Part shown: positions 1-9,619 of the stretch, piece by piece | Position numbering within the stretch: the stretch's first letter is position 1 | Layout of the letters: every line of letters begins with the position of its first letter | Origin: Apodospora peruviana | Lineage: Eukaryota; Ascomycota; Sordariomycetes; Sordariales; Lasiosphaeriaceae | NCBI GenBank assembly: GCA_033439685.1 | Contig: JAUEDM010000003.1 | Span: 2,510,001-2,574,000 of the forward strand | Length of the DNA stretch: 64,000 nt | Direction: 5' to 3' | Notes under the pieces: model-generated | What the model was told of the DNA's origin: nothing | Database searches by the model: none | The model's input: the letters and a program-made list of their open reading frames with translations, nothing else | Position numbers and translations under genes: made by a program

Positions 1-696
1 ATGTTCGTGGGCAGCGTCTTATTACCCAGGAAGGCTTGGCTGCTGAACAGAGATAGAGTCATGTTTTGAAACAGCTCCTCGATGACATCGGCCAGTGATC
101 GATTGAAATGTGGACAGCGCAAAGCCTCCAAGGTTCTGTTGTAAGTGCTCTGGCCAGCGTAGGTGGTCCTGTTGAAGATGGGGAAGAGCTCCTTTGTGTA
201 GGCCATGTCGGTAAGCAGGACATTTCCTGATCGCTGCTCCAGGCCAACTGTGCCATCGGATTGAATAGACCCAACAAGTACTCTGCCGAGGCACTCCATG
301 ATTGCTTGATAACTTTGGCCCGGGCCAACAGTAGTGAAGTCGAGGATTGTGCCGTATGGAAGACCCTGCAGTAAATCCACACCGACCGGGTTGGCGTCTT
401 GGATCTGAGCCACGGTGATATGCTGCTTGCTGCTTGAAAAATAGATATCTACCGTGTATGTGGTATTCCAGGGAGAGCAGTTAAGCACAATCCAATCCCC
501 ATAACCGCCACCGGGATCAACTACAACGAAAACAGTCGCTGGCCCCCCCTGAAAGGTCCCCAAGGAGGAATATGACTCGAAAGACGCCTGTTCGTAGAGT
601 GGCATTACACCATCCGGCAAATTGCCTTCGCCGAGCGGCACAATATTGACAGATGTAGGAGTCCATGAAAGGTAAGAGTGGCCGGCGGTATACCCG
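1..696 (-). CDS. Fragment of fungal membrane glycoprotein, both ends incomplete
   Basis: The frame is open from about 720 to the left edge, so the 3' end lies outside the window. The protein reads GYTAGHSYLSWTPTSVNIVP at its left end and carries at least six N-glycosylation sequons (NCS, NTT, NRT, NRT, NRS, NMT), so it is probably lumenal or extracellular. The pattern resembles the exposed domain of large fungal multi-pass membrane proteins of unknown function that end in one transmembrane helix; this is family resemblance only. A plausible acceptor CAG lies at 697-699, with a possible phase-2 upstream exon around 750-780. I could not find a convincing start codon before the neighbouring kinase stop at 851, so the usual membrane-spanning N-terminus seems absent. 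It may be a truncated gene or have a 5' end I cannot model. Confidence 0.5.
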
Positions 697-850
697 CTGC
701 CAGGGGTATCAACCAGGATATTGCGTCAACACAAAATGACAACTACCTAGCAGGCGAATAGGGGGGTGGCAAACACGAAGGCAGAGTAGCTACCGACAAG
801 ATTCAGTGTTCATTGCACTTACACGCTTCTCCTGATGGGTACCTATCAAC

Positions 851-2092
851 CTAAACCAACAAACTGGCAAACGACGAGGGCGAGGCCTCGCCCAGGAGAG
901 CAACTTCCAGCCTCCGGATCTCTTCATCGTCCCTCCCCTCGCAAACGACACGGTCAAGTTTTCCATCGTCAAAGGCAATGCCATGCCATAAGAGGATGCC
1001 CAACACCTGTGCCAGTTTAGTAGTTTCGTAGAAGTCGGTACCACCATCGTAGACCCCTGAATTCGGAATATCACATCCAATCTTCCGCTCAAGTTCACGC
1101 CAGAAGACCACGCGGAGAGCCTCTGATTCGGGGAAATATGTGAATTTGCTCCCGGCGGACGGATATTTCTTGCCGGTTGCCACAGCCACAGGTGGTTGTG
1201 GAGATGCCTCTCCCTCATCAGTACTTATAGAATAGCTGTCGTCCATTTGCACGCCGAGAAGCTCTTCAAGACCATATATGCCCACGCCAAAGGGAAGGTA
1301 TTCTGCCTCTGCCCAATCAAGCAAACCACGGATAGTCAACTGCGTGGAAGAGGCTGGTGATGGCTCCGGACAATTAACCATAATGTTGCTGGGGACAAGA
1401 TCACCGTGGGTAAGTACCCAGGGAAGCGCCTCAATCTGGGGCAGTTTGTTGAGAACATGACTGACAATTGAGCGAAAACGACGGGGTAAATCTTGAGACA
1501 TAATCTCCAGGCGCCAGCGGAGGGTGGTGCCTATTCGGCCTTTGAGAGAGGTCAGGGCTGGAGAGGAAGCTGGTATCGAGGAGGAAGACAGACTGAGTGC
1601 AGTAAAGTGGGCAAAGCTCTTGACCAGAGAGCCTCGGCACTGGGTAAGAAGTAAAGTAGAGGAAGAAGGTGGGAGGTGGTTGAGCTCGGCAAGGGAGATA
1701 CCGGGGATTCGGGAAAGAGAGTAGACGTAAAGTGATTTGGGCGAGGCCTGCTCAACATCAACAAGAGAAGCGGTCTGATCCCCGATGACGATTGTCCCAA
1801 TAAACTGGGTCACGGGAGCTAGCTCGCCGTAAAATTGTCTGGCCAGGGCGGCCGTCTTGATATCAAGCCGGTGGGCGGGCAAGCGGAACTGAATAATGGA
1901 TTCCGGACCCAGGCATAAGGTATAGGAGCAAAAGCCTTGATGTGGAGCTTCTTTTACTCTGGTATTGCCAGAATAACGGGTCTGGACAAAGTCCCAACAC
2001 AGAGAACGGCTGTTGGGAGGAAGACAATGACGAGTGAACAAGTCCACATTCGCCTCTTTGGCTGTATATTCTCCTTGGGTCAACTGGCACAT
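851..2092 (-). CDS. Aminoglycoside phosphotransferase (APH)-like kinase family protein
   Basis: An intronless 413-residue protein of the APH / choline-kinase-like fold common in fungi; substrate unknown, probably a small molecule, in the cytosol. Visible motifs are the N-lobe segment IIQFRLPAHRLD at about 66-77, the catalytic loop LTHGDLVPSNIMV at 227-239 (H229, D231, N236), and the metal-binding segment LLDWAEAEYLPFG at 257-269 (D259). The start at 2092 is the first ATG in frame and gives a normal family length. A C-terminal tail (about 300-413) follows the last recognisable motif. It is transcribed away from AVT1 across a 1.7-kb gap. Assignment to the fold is good; any aminoglycoside resistance role is not implied. 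Confidence 0.8.
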   Translation of the reverse strand: MCQLTQGEYTAKEANVDLFTRHCLPPNSRSLCWDFVQTRYSGNTRVKEAPHQGFCSYTLCLGPESIIQFRLPAHRLDIKTAALARQFYGELAPVTQFIGTIVIGDQTASLVDVEQASPKSLYVYSLSRIPGISLAELNHLPPSSSTLLLTQCRGSLVKSFAHFTALSLSSSSIPASSPALTSLKGRIGTTLRWRLEIMSQDLPRRFRSIVSHVLNKLPQIEALPWVLTHGDLVPSNIMVNCPEPSPASSTQLTIRGLLDWAEAEYLPFGVGIYGLEELLGVQMDDSYSISTDEGEASPQPPVAVATGKKYPSAGSKFTYFPESEALRVVFWRELERKIGCDIPNSGVYDGGTDFYETTKLAQVLGILLWHGIAFDDGKLDRVVCEGRDDEEIRRLEVALLGEASPSSFASLLV

Positions 2093-3798
2093 CTTGGCCG
2101 GGCCGCGACAATAACAATGGCATGTGGCTGGATCGATGTCAAGGTATGGGAGAAACTAAACAAACCCGGAAGATGCGAGTGTGCCATGACTGATGGCGAC
2201 AGGCGGGATTTCCTGTTGTGCGGAGAAGGAAGCATTTCAGAGTGGTCAGCAATTGGACGAGGTCAACCTGTTGAGGCTGCATATGCACGATGCAAGGATG
2301 AGCATCTCCGTCCGCATTGCTTCTTCTGACGAATGCTGTTCCTTCCGTCGCCTGAGAGGTAGCAGGGTAAGTAAGGCATTGCCCACCGGTAAGGTACTTC
2401 GGGTAGGGTGCCCAAGGTACCTGGTATTGACGGGTTTTAATCAGAGAGTTCTTTCCGGGTTGCGCCTTCCAGGCTCGACACAGCCATTTAATATGGCATC
2501 ATACCTCGAGTTAGCACTTGCCGTCTGAAACTCACCAGCTCAGGTACCTAGGTAGGTAGGTAGGCAGGCACCTTCCTTCTTTCTCCATTCTTGAACGTCA
2601 GCACAGTCGGCTTCGAATCCCGCTGACTTCCCACTGGATATGCCACCACAGAAGTCGGTCGAACCGAACCAGACAGCTCTCACAGTGTTTTGTTTGCGTG
2701 TATGGACCAAGGAGAGATATCATGGCAAAAATAACATTTCCGGTCAAGGCTTTGCACCACGATAATTCATGTTTGGTGTTTTGATGTTGGGGCTCACAGC
2801 GGAAGGAAGCCGAAGTCGGTGGGTTCGGGGGTGGGGTTCCACTTTGAATCTTGCATCTGGTCAACATGACAAGCCCCGAATTGCCCAATCAAAAGGTGCC
2901 ATTGACAAGGCCGTTCTTGACTGCACAGCGATAACAGAGTCTCTTTCTACAATGCTCCAAAGGGTTCGAGACATGTTTATGATGCCTGGACGAGGAAAGG
3001 AAATTTTTGAAGGATAAACTGAAAAATCTTAAGCCCCGTGATAAAGTCTCTTTTGCTCTCCAGGTCAAGATCGCGTCTCAACTCTCAAGGGATCCTCAAT
3101 GCCGTCAATAGCCTCACTAACGAACTCTTGGACTACCGTATGATCTCGAGTTTAACGGATATCGATGTGGGTCAATTACTAGCCTGAGACGGCAATTTTT
3201 CACTCCAACACAGACGATAACGAAGAAGGTTAGTAGGGAATGCTCGAAATATGAGGTTGTCATTGGACAATCCACTAAAATGCAACTCACTGTAACATGG
3301 TTTCGAGCAGTATGATGTAGTGCATTTATTAATCCACCTCGGCTTTTGCTCAGCAGACAGCACCGGATTTCTAGCAAGTTTGTGAGCCCAGGCGGCGGAA
3401 GAAAAGACGGGATGGGATGGTGGTTACTTATTAAAGTCGGACGACATGATGAGACTGGTAATAAGATAGAGTGATACGTGGAGTGATACGGATAACTATT
3501 GTTTTTTCTTCTTGGTCTTGACCTTCTTTTTCTGCAAAAGATGGGGAGGGGTGCTTGCAAGAACAGAAAATCTCCAACGTTGTCCTTGCATCACTCCACC
3601 ACCCCCACCATTGCAAATCCCATCTCTCCCACCTTTTCTATCCATCTCCACTCCTCACCTTGCCGTCGGTCTTCCCCTCTAAAACTCAGCAGAACGCGGC
3701 AATTCGTAGGCTGCTGTACGTAATAATCCTGGACGCGACGGACGGCTCGTTGCAAGCATCTTTTTTTTTCTTACCCTCTCCTCTCCTCTCTCGCCGTC
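2093..3798. other. Intergenic region between divergent genes
   Basis: This stretch separates two divergently transcribed genes, so it should hold both promoters. I see no coding region in it. It contains a GGTACCTAGGTAGGTAGGTA tract at about 2543-2568 and, near the right end, a pyrimidine-rich stretch (3560-3800) suited to the AVT1 5' leader. Confidence 0.6.
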
Positions 3799-3828
3799 TC
3801 ATGATCCCTTGCCTCTGCTCGCGTGCGT
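3799..3828 (+). promoter_or_regulatory. Upstream ORF in the AVT1 leader
   Basis: ATG at 3799 opens nine codons (MIPCLCSRA) ending in TAA, 22 nt before the AVT1 start. If the mRNA begins upstream of 3799, as the pyrimidine-rich DNA just before it suggests, this uORF would be met first by scanning ribosomes and could dampen transporter synthesis. The transcription start is not known. Confidence 0.4.
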
Positions 3829-3850
3829 AAAAGTAAAGGATATTCTAAAG

Positions 3851-6428
3851 ATGGCCTCGTCGAGAAACCCGTCGACATGGGACCAATACAGCCGCGGGGG
3901 CGGCAGCCGCAGCAACAGCAACGATCCCCTAAACCGGACCGGTAGCATATCATCCATCGGGCACCGGAGCGTGCAGTTTGAAAATGAGTCCCTGCTAGGC
4001 CGTAGCGTTGACGATGAGAACAATGGGGAGCACCGTGAGTGGCCGGCACTCCGACGGAGACGATCCTCGGTTACGAAACAACTCGCCGCCCTGACCGATA
4101 TTGGCGGCGTCAACAGCATTCGGTCCTTTACCCGGAGTTGGCAGCGCGCTGCCGGTTTCGCGGAAGTCATCCCCCAGCGCCCGTCCTTCGTCTTCGCGCC
4201 GGACCAGGAGCCCATCGGAGCTCCAGACGGGCTGGAGTACGAAAGGACCGATATCGAGGGCGGACACTCCACCGCCAGGGCCTCACTGCTGCGCCAGCAT
4301 TTCGAGCCTCCCCACGCCCACCCCTCGACAGAGTCACTACCTGGAGTTGCAGAAGATGATGATGCTACACCTACCGCCGAGCGACCTGGGCCGAGCTTTT
4401 CTCCCCAGCGGCACACCAGTGTAGGCAGCGCCGACTACCGCCAGCGGGAAGCAAAGGCACTCGAACATGAGCTTTCGCAGGCCTTCCACGTCGGCAGCGC
4501 CACCACCACGGCGGGCTCGATTTTCGCAATCCCTCCGCACCTGGCCACGCCACCGATCGTGGGTAGCTACGGCTCGATTCCCGATTATGGCACCATACGG
4601 TCCGAGACGAGCCACTCGATGGAGCACGCCGCGGCGCTGTGGCGGCAGCAGCAGGAGGCTGCCGGCGCCGTAGTCCCAGACGGGGAGATCCCGCCGATTA
4701 TGGTCAAGGAGGTCGAGCAGGATGGCAAGATCATCCTGACGGTGGAGGGTCAGTCGACGCTGCCCCAGACCGTCTTTAATTCTATCAAGTGCGTACTCCC
4801 CCAACCCAGTAAGAAGGGAATAACTAACTTGATATTTCTATAACAATAGCGTTCTAATAGGAGTCGGACTTCTGAGCCTGCCCATGGGCATCAAGTACGC
4901 CGGCTGGCTCTGCGGCATGGTCACCTTGTTTCTGTGCGCCACCGTGACGGCCTACACGGCCAAGCTGCTGGCGAAATGCATGGACCTCGACCCGAGCCTA
5001 ATCACCTTCTCCGACCTGGCTTTTATCTCGTTCGGCCGCAACGCACGTATTGCTACTAGTATTCTGTTTACGCTCGAGTTGCTCGCCGCCTGCGTCGCGC
5101 TTATCGTGCTGTTTGCCGACTCGCTCGACCTGCTGTTTCCGAGCTTCCTGTCGGTTACCGGGTGGAAGATCATGTGCTCGCTGATCATGATACCGTTGAA
5201 CTTTCTGCCGTTACGGTTGTTGAGCTTTACGAGTATCATTGGGATTTTTTGTTGTTTCAGCAGTGAGTTTCACAATTTTGAAGAGGGCGTTTTGGAATAT
5301 TTGGACTGGAAACCACTGACTGACCTACCCCTTTTGTTCTTAGTCGTGCTTATTTTGATTGCCGATGGCTTCATCAAGCCTACTTCGCCGGGATCTCTGA
5401 TCGAGCCCGCCACCACGTACCTGTTTCCCGAGAACTGGCTGGCCCTGCCCCTGTCATTTGGGCTGCTCATGTCTCCTTGGTATGTTTCCCTTTCTGCCTC
5501 GGACAGATTCAGTGCCCCTGTGTGCTAACTAACTGGATGCAATAGGGGTGGGCACAGCGTGTTTCCAAATGTGAGAATCTTTGCTCAGTGATATATCTTG
5601 ACGGTTGTCGAGCTGCCTCGCCTCTCATGTTCTGACTATTGTGCACAGATTTATCGGGATATGCGACATCCACACAAATACACACGAGCGTTGAAGATTA
5701 CATTCTCTTTCACTGTGAGTAATCTCCCATGTTACAAAGCCACGACGAGCCCATGCTTTTTCTCCATTTGCTAAGACGACTCATTTACTCCGAAAGTATG
5801 TCCTAGATGCAACAACAGCAGTCGCCGGCCTGCTAATGTTTGGCGACGGCGTTCGCGACGAAATCACGTCCAACATCCTGATGGAAGCCAGCTACCCGCG
5901 CGTCCTGACCCTTTTCATGTGCATGTTCGTCGCCATCATCCCACTGACCAAGATCCCCCTGAACGCGAGGCCCATCGTCGCCACCGCCGAGGTCTTGCTG
6001 GGTCTTCATCAGCACTCGGACGACGCCAAGGTCATGTATTTCAGGGGCATCATGAAGATCGTCGTCAAGACCGTCACCATTCTGGTATTTTTGGTTATCT
6101 CCATCTTGTTTCCCGCGTTTGACAGCATCATGGCGTTTATGGGGAGCGCGCTTTGTTTCCAGATTTGTGTCATGTGAGTCTTATTTCACCTACTATCTTT
6201 TCCCCATCACAACTTGTGCTGTAATGGTGTTTGATCTGTCTTCTATTTACTGACAATCTAACTTGTTTAAGATTACCAATTTGCTTCTATTTGAAGTTAT
6301 TCGGTCCGCACATCTCGCCGCAGGAGAAGATGCTTCAGTATTTCCTCCTCGTCGTATCCATCATTCTGTCGGCTGTCGGTACGGTCTGGGCCTTCTTGCC
6401 CAAATCCATGATTGAAAATGTTGATTAA
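3851..6428 (+). CDS. AVT1: Vacuolar amino-acid transporter, AVT1 type
   Basis: Seven exons: 3851-4788, 4850-5262, 5344-5479, 5546-5570, 5649-5714, 5797-6173, 6272-6428, giving 703 residues. All phases agree, and the first intron carries TAACTAAC before its acceptor. The protein belongs to the AAAP/AVT family of proton-coupled transporters that load neutral amino acids into the vacuole. The N-terminal 300 residues are hydrophilic and Ser/Arg-rich (cytosolic). The membrane domain opens with PQTVFNSINVLIGVGLLSLP, and SPWGGHSVFPNIYRDMRHP spans three junctions, which confirms the small exons 4 and 5; both match yeast Avt1. About ten hydrophobic helices follow. The start at 3851 is chosen because the reading further upstream begins at a TTG, not an ATG. 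The protein ends KSMIENVD. Confidence 0.93.
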
Positions 6429-7489
6429 ACGCTTTTGGTATGTATGTATGCATGTTGGGCGCAAAGCGGCGAGGTTATTTTGGTCTGTCTGTTTGTTTTA
6501 TGTATACACGCACGCACATCTATACGCCAAAAAGACCTTCGGGGGGCTGACTGTCTGTTGGGTGAGAGCTGACTGTCTGTTGGGTGAGATGGTGATCTAT
6601 TTTGCACTGGTTTTGCATCCCGTCTTGGCTCAAAGTTCGATAATTAAGTTGGTTCGCATGGGCTAGGAGTAGTAACGTTTATATCATAATGTATTGCATT
6701 TCACTCTTACTATCGCAGCGATAACGACAGTGTACCTTGTCTATGTCCCAGCATTCAAAGTGGTTGAACGAGTTCTCTCCTGTGGCAATTGGCAGAACCA
6801 AATACTGCCTCTTCCATTCTCCACTCCAGCAACCACCATACACTATCACCAACACATCATTACCTAGGTATACTCTAGCCTCGGCAAGTCAACCCAGTCA
6901 GCCAGTTTCGAGGTATAATAAAGCTTAAATGGCACGGTACCGCTGTCCCTTTCGCCCTTTCGTCTCAATTTTAACCTTACCACTACCACCACAATTTACA
7001 CGGTAGACATGATTCGAGTGGGTAACTTCTGGTATTTTTCTAGACTACGCTTGTCCAGTCCTCCCTGTCGATATAATAATATCCATCTAATACACAGAAA
7101 GCGAGTTGGCTAGATCGAATCTTCCGTCCCAATGCCTCGAAGTAAAAAAAAGAGAAGAAAAATAATGCTGACCCTTGTGTTGGTTATGTTTGGCTTTTCA
7201 TCCATGAAAATAAATAAAAAAACACCCACTCCAGTCCATCCAAAACTGTCCAGTTCCCCCCTTATGTCGGTGTGGCGGCTTCTGCCCACCTTTGTTTCGT
7301 TTCGTTCTCTAAACCCAATGCTATGCTATGTAACCGCCAGATGTGTGTATATAAATAAAACGTCTTGGAGGGTTAAACCCAATAATCCCACACGAACGAA
7401 CAAACCCCAATGCAAGAAAAAAACAACGCAAAGAAACCAAACAAGGGTCAGCAATATTTCCTACACCAAAAAAGGTGCTTTCTTTTTGA
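6429..7489. other. Intergenic region between convergent 3' ends
   Basis: AVT1 and the KSP1-type kinase converge here, so the stretch should hold both 3' UTRs. No gene is visible. A perfect 22-nt tandem duplication lies at 6546-6589. The segment from 6700 to 7480 is AT-richer, with several A-rich runs. Confidence 0.6.
6546..6589. repeat. Perfect 22-nt tandem duplication
   Basis: Two identical, adjacent copies (6546-6567 and 6568-6589) of a unit beginning GCTGACTGTCTG. It lies just after the AVT1 stop, probably in its 3' UTR. Confidence 0.85.
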
Positions 7490-9619
7490 TCAACGGTGGA
7501 TGAGGGGAGATGATAGTCCAACTACAAGTGGTGGTCCAGCACGAGAGGATCCCAACTCGTGAGAGTGAGCCTCTTGCCAGCCACCAACCCACTCGACGTC
7601 GCCATAAGCATGACGATTCTCCTTACGCCAGTCGAAATTCCAGTTCCAATCTTTCTGGTCCCGACTCTTACTCCAAGGGCAGTCCTTGGAGCGGTTCTCC
7701 TTATTGGCTTGGTTGCTCCACTTCCCGTTGGCAGCATGGTGATGATGAGTAGAATGATTGGTGCTCATGAAGGAATAAGTATTGTGGTGAGAGTTGCCGT
7801 AAAAGTCTGCAACAGCTAGTCCGCTTCCCAAAGAGCCGGCGGAAATGGGGGACTTCTCCTTCTGATGCTCCGACCGTATCCTGGCGTCCGGAACCTTGGA
7901 CGACGAGCTCCCAGTGTGAGCGCGGCGACGTTCACCCAGGGCGGCCCATTTGTCTATGTCGCTACGCTTTGAAGGGGGAGAGTATGGCGATGGTGATTGC
8001 TCCTTTTCCTTGGGCGCAGGGGCGTCCTGGAAGAAGAAGCCGTCCGCAGCCAAGTCGTCATCGATGTTGCTTGAACCAAGTGCCATATCGATTGATGGAA
8101 TTTCCTTGTCGACATGAAGGCTGGCTGACTTGGTGGCCGGTGACAGACCCAAGCGGGGGGTGTTCTCATCGTCCTCGTCGATGTGGAAAACACCAGTTTT
8201 GCTCTCATGACTCCAAGTCCTGGAATTCATCTCCTTCAACGTCTGCATTTGCTGGGCTTGTTGCTCCTCCTCAATCTCTTCGTCCCACAGGTCGCTCCAG
8301 CTCTTGGATACCGCATCCTTTCTGCCAAAAACCAAGGACATTGCAGATTGGCCCCGGGGCTTAGACATATTGATAGGAAGCGATCCAGCCACAGGAGGAA
8401 GATGGGCAAGACCCCTCACCAGAAGCTTTGGCCGGGCGCTCGACCCGATGTTGAATGACTGCATTGAAGCACCAAGGCTAGAGTCGAGGATGGAAGAGAT
8501 GGAGGGAGTTTGAGCGCTACCAGACAGCCAATCTGTTGTAGTACCCGACTTAGAGAAGAGGTCTTCGCTGTAGCTTTCGTCGTCTGGGATGGCACTGAGT
8601 TGTCGGACAGGCTTCTGGGGGCTTGCCTGGAGAGCCTTGGCCCATGGGAAAGCGCCAGTGTCGAGCATGGGGCTCTGAACTGAGGGGGTGCGGAGAGGCT
8701 CACGGTTGGAGCTGGCCACAACATGACGCTCGGCAGAGCAGAAGTCATCGAGAGTCTCCTCAAGGGTGGTGAAGCTGACAACGCGAAGAAGGGCATCCCG
8801 GGCACTCTCAAGGGACCGCTTCCGTGGATCCAAGCTCATGCACTGGACAATGACCTCGAACGTGTCCTGGGACATGGAGGGGAAGACGTCGAAGAGAGAC
8901 TGCTTGTCGCGCGAGAAGTCCAGGAATAAAGGATCCGACTCAGTCGGAGTGGTGAAGGGATTCCGGGAAAAGAGAATGTTCAGTAGGCAGACGCCAATAG
9001 CCCAAATGTCAGCCTGAGCAGGCGAGTATCCCGCACCAGCGGAATCATACTGCTCTGGTGACATGTAACGGTCGCTGCCAACGGTATTCTCGTATGTCCA
9101 TTTCTCAGTCGTGGCCAACCCAAAGTCACCGAGCTTCACAGAGCCGGACTGGGTGAGGAAGATGTTCTCGGGCTTGATGTCACGGTGGTAAATGCCCTTG
9201 GAATGGATGTAGGCAACGGCATCGACAAGTTCCAGCATGAAGCGCCTCACATGTTCCGTCTCCAAGGGTCCATGACCAATTCGAATCGCTTCGTAGAGAT
9301 CACCCCGTGGGCAGAATTCGAGGACGATATAAACGTGGGCGTCGGTCTCGAAGGAATCGACAAGGTTGACGATGTTGGGATGAAGTCCCAGTCGCCTGTG
9401 AAGGGTGAGCTCTTCAGACTTGTCGTCAATGGCAAAGTCGATGTCGTAGTTGTAGGCAGCTGTCTTCTTGGTCAAGCACTTAATAGCTACTGTTTGATTG
9501 GTTCGGACGTCCTGGGCCATGAAGACCATGCCGAAGGAGCCATGGTTGAGAGGGGAGAGTGTTTGGTAGCGCCCACCGAGGAGCACACCACTTTGAAAGC
9601 TGTTTCGAAGGCATTCCAT
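7490..9619 (-). CDS. KSP1: Ser/Thr protein kinase, KSP1/RAN1 group
   Basis: A single-exon gene for a 709-residue protein. The kinase domain covers about residues 17-283: glycine loop HGSFG (26-30), catalytic Lys47 (VAIK), HRD at 145-147, DFG at 165-167, and SPE in place of APE at 187-189. The segments GDLYEAI, GIYHRDIKPENI, GLATT, VGSDRYMSPE and LFDVFPSM match yeast Ksp1 closely. Ksp1 acts in nutrient signalling, where it lies in the PKA/TORC1 network and influences filamentous growth and autophagy. The remaining 425 residues are Ser/Pro-rich, without a recognised domain, and suited to phosphoregulation. The ATG at 9619 is the first in this frame; the frame stays open to 10030 but begins there at TTG. 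Confidence in the group is high; strict orthology is inferred. Confidence 0.92.
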   Translation of the reverse strand: MECLRNSFQSGVLLGGRYQTLSPLNHGSFGMVFMAQDVRTNQTVAIKCLTKKTAAYNYDIDFAIDDKSEELTLHRRLGLHPNIVNLVDSFETDAHVYIVLEFCPRGDLYEAIRIGHGPLETEHVRRFMLELVDAVAYIHSKGIYHRDIKPENIFLTQSGSVKLGDFGLATTEKWTYENTVGSDRYMSPEQYDSAGAGYSPAQADIWAIGVCLLNILFSRNPFTTPTESDPLFLDFSRDKQSLFDVFPSMSQDTFEVIVQCMSLDPRKRSLESARDALLRVVSFTTLEETLDDFCSAERHVVASSNREPLRTPSVQSPMLDTGAFPWAKALQASPQKPVRQLSAIPDDESYSEDLFSKSGTTTDWLSGSAQTPSISSILDSSLGASMQSFNIGSSARPKLLVRGLAHLPPVAGSLPINMSKPRGQSAMSLVFGRKDAVSKSWSDLWDEEIEEEQQAQQMQTLKEMNSRTWSHESKTGVFHIDEDDENTPRLGLSPATKSASLHVDKEIPSIDMALGSSNIDDDLAADGFFFQDAPAPKEKEQSPSPYSPPSKRSDIDKWAALGERRRAHTGSSSSKVPDARIRSEHQKEKSPISAGSLGSGLAVADFYGNSHHNTYSFMSTNHSTHHHHAANGKWSNQANKENRSKDCPWSKSRDQKDWNWNFDWRKENRHAYGDVEWVGGWQEAHSHELGSSRAGPPLVVGLSSPLIHR

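Noticed and set aside
2598..2640. TTCGAATCCC resembling a tRNA T-loop at about 2611
   Set aside because: No D-arm, anticodon arm or acceptor pairing can be built around it.
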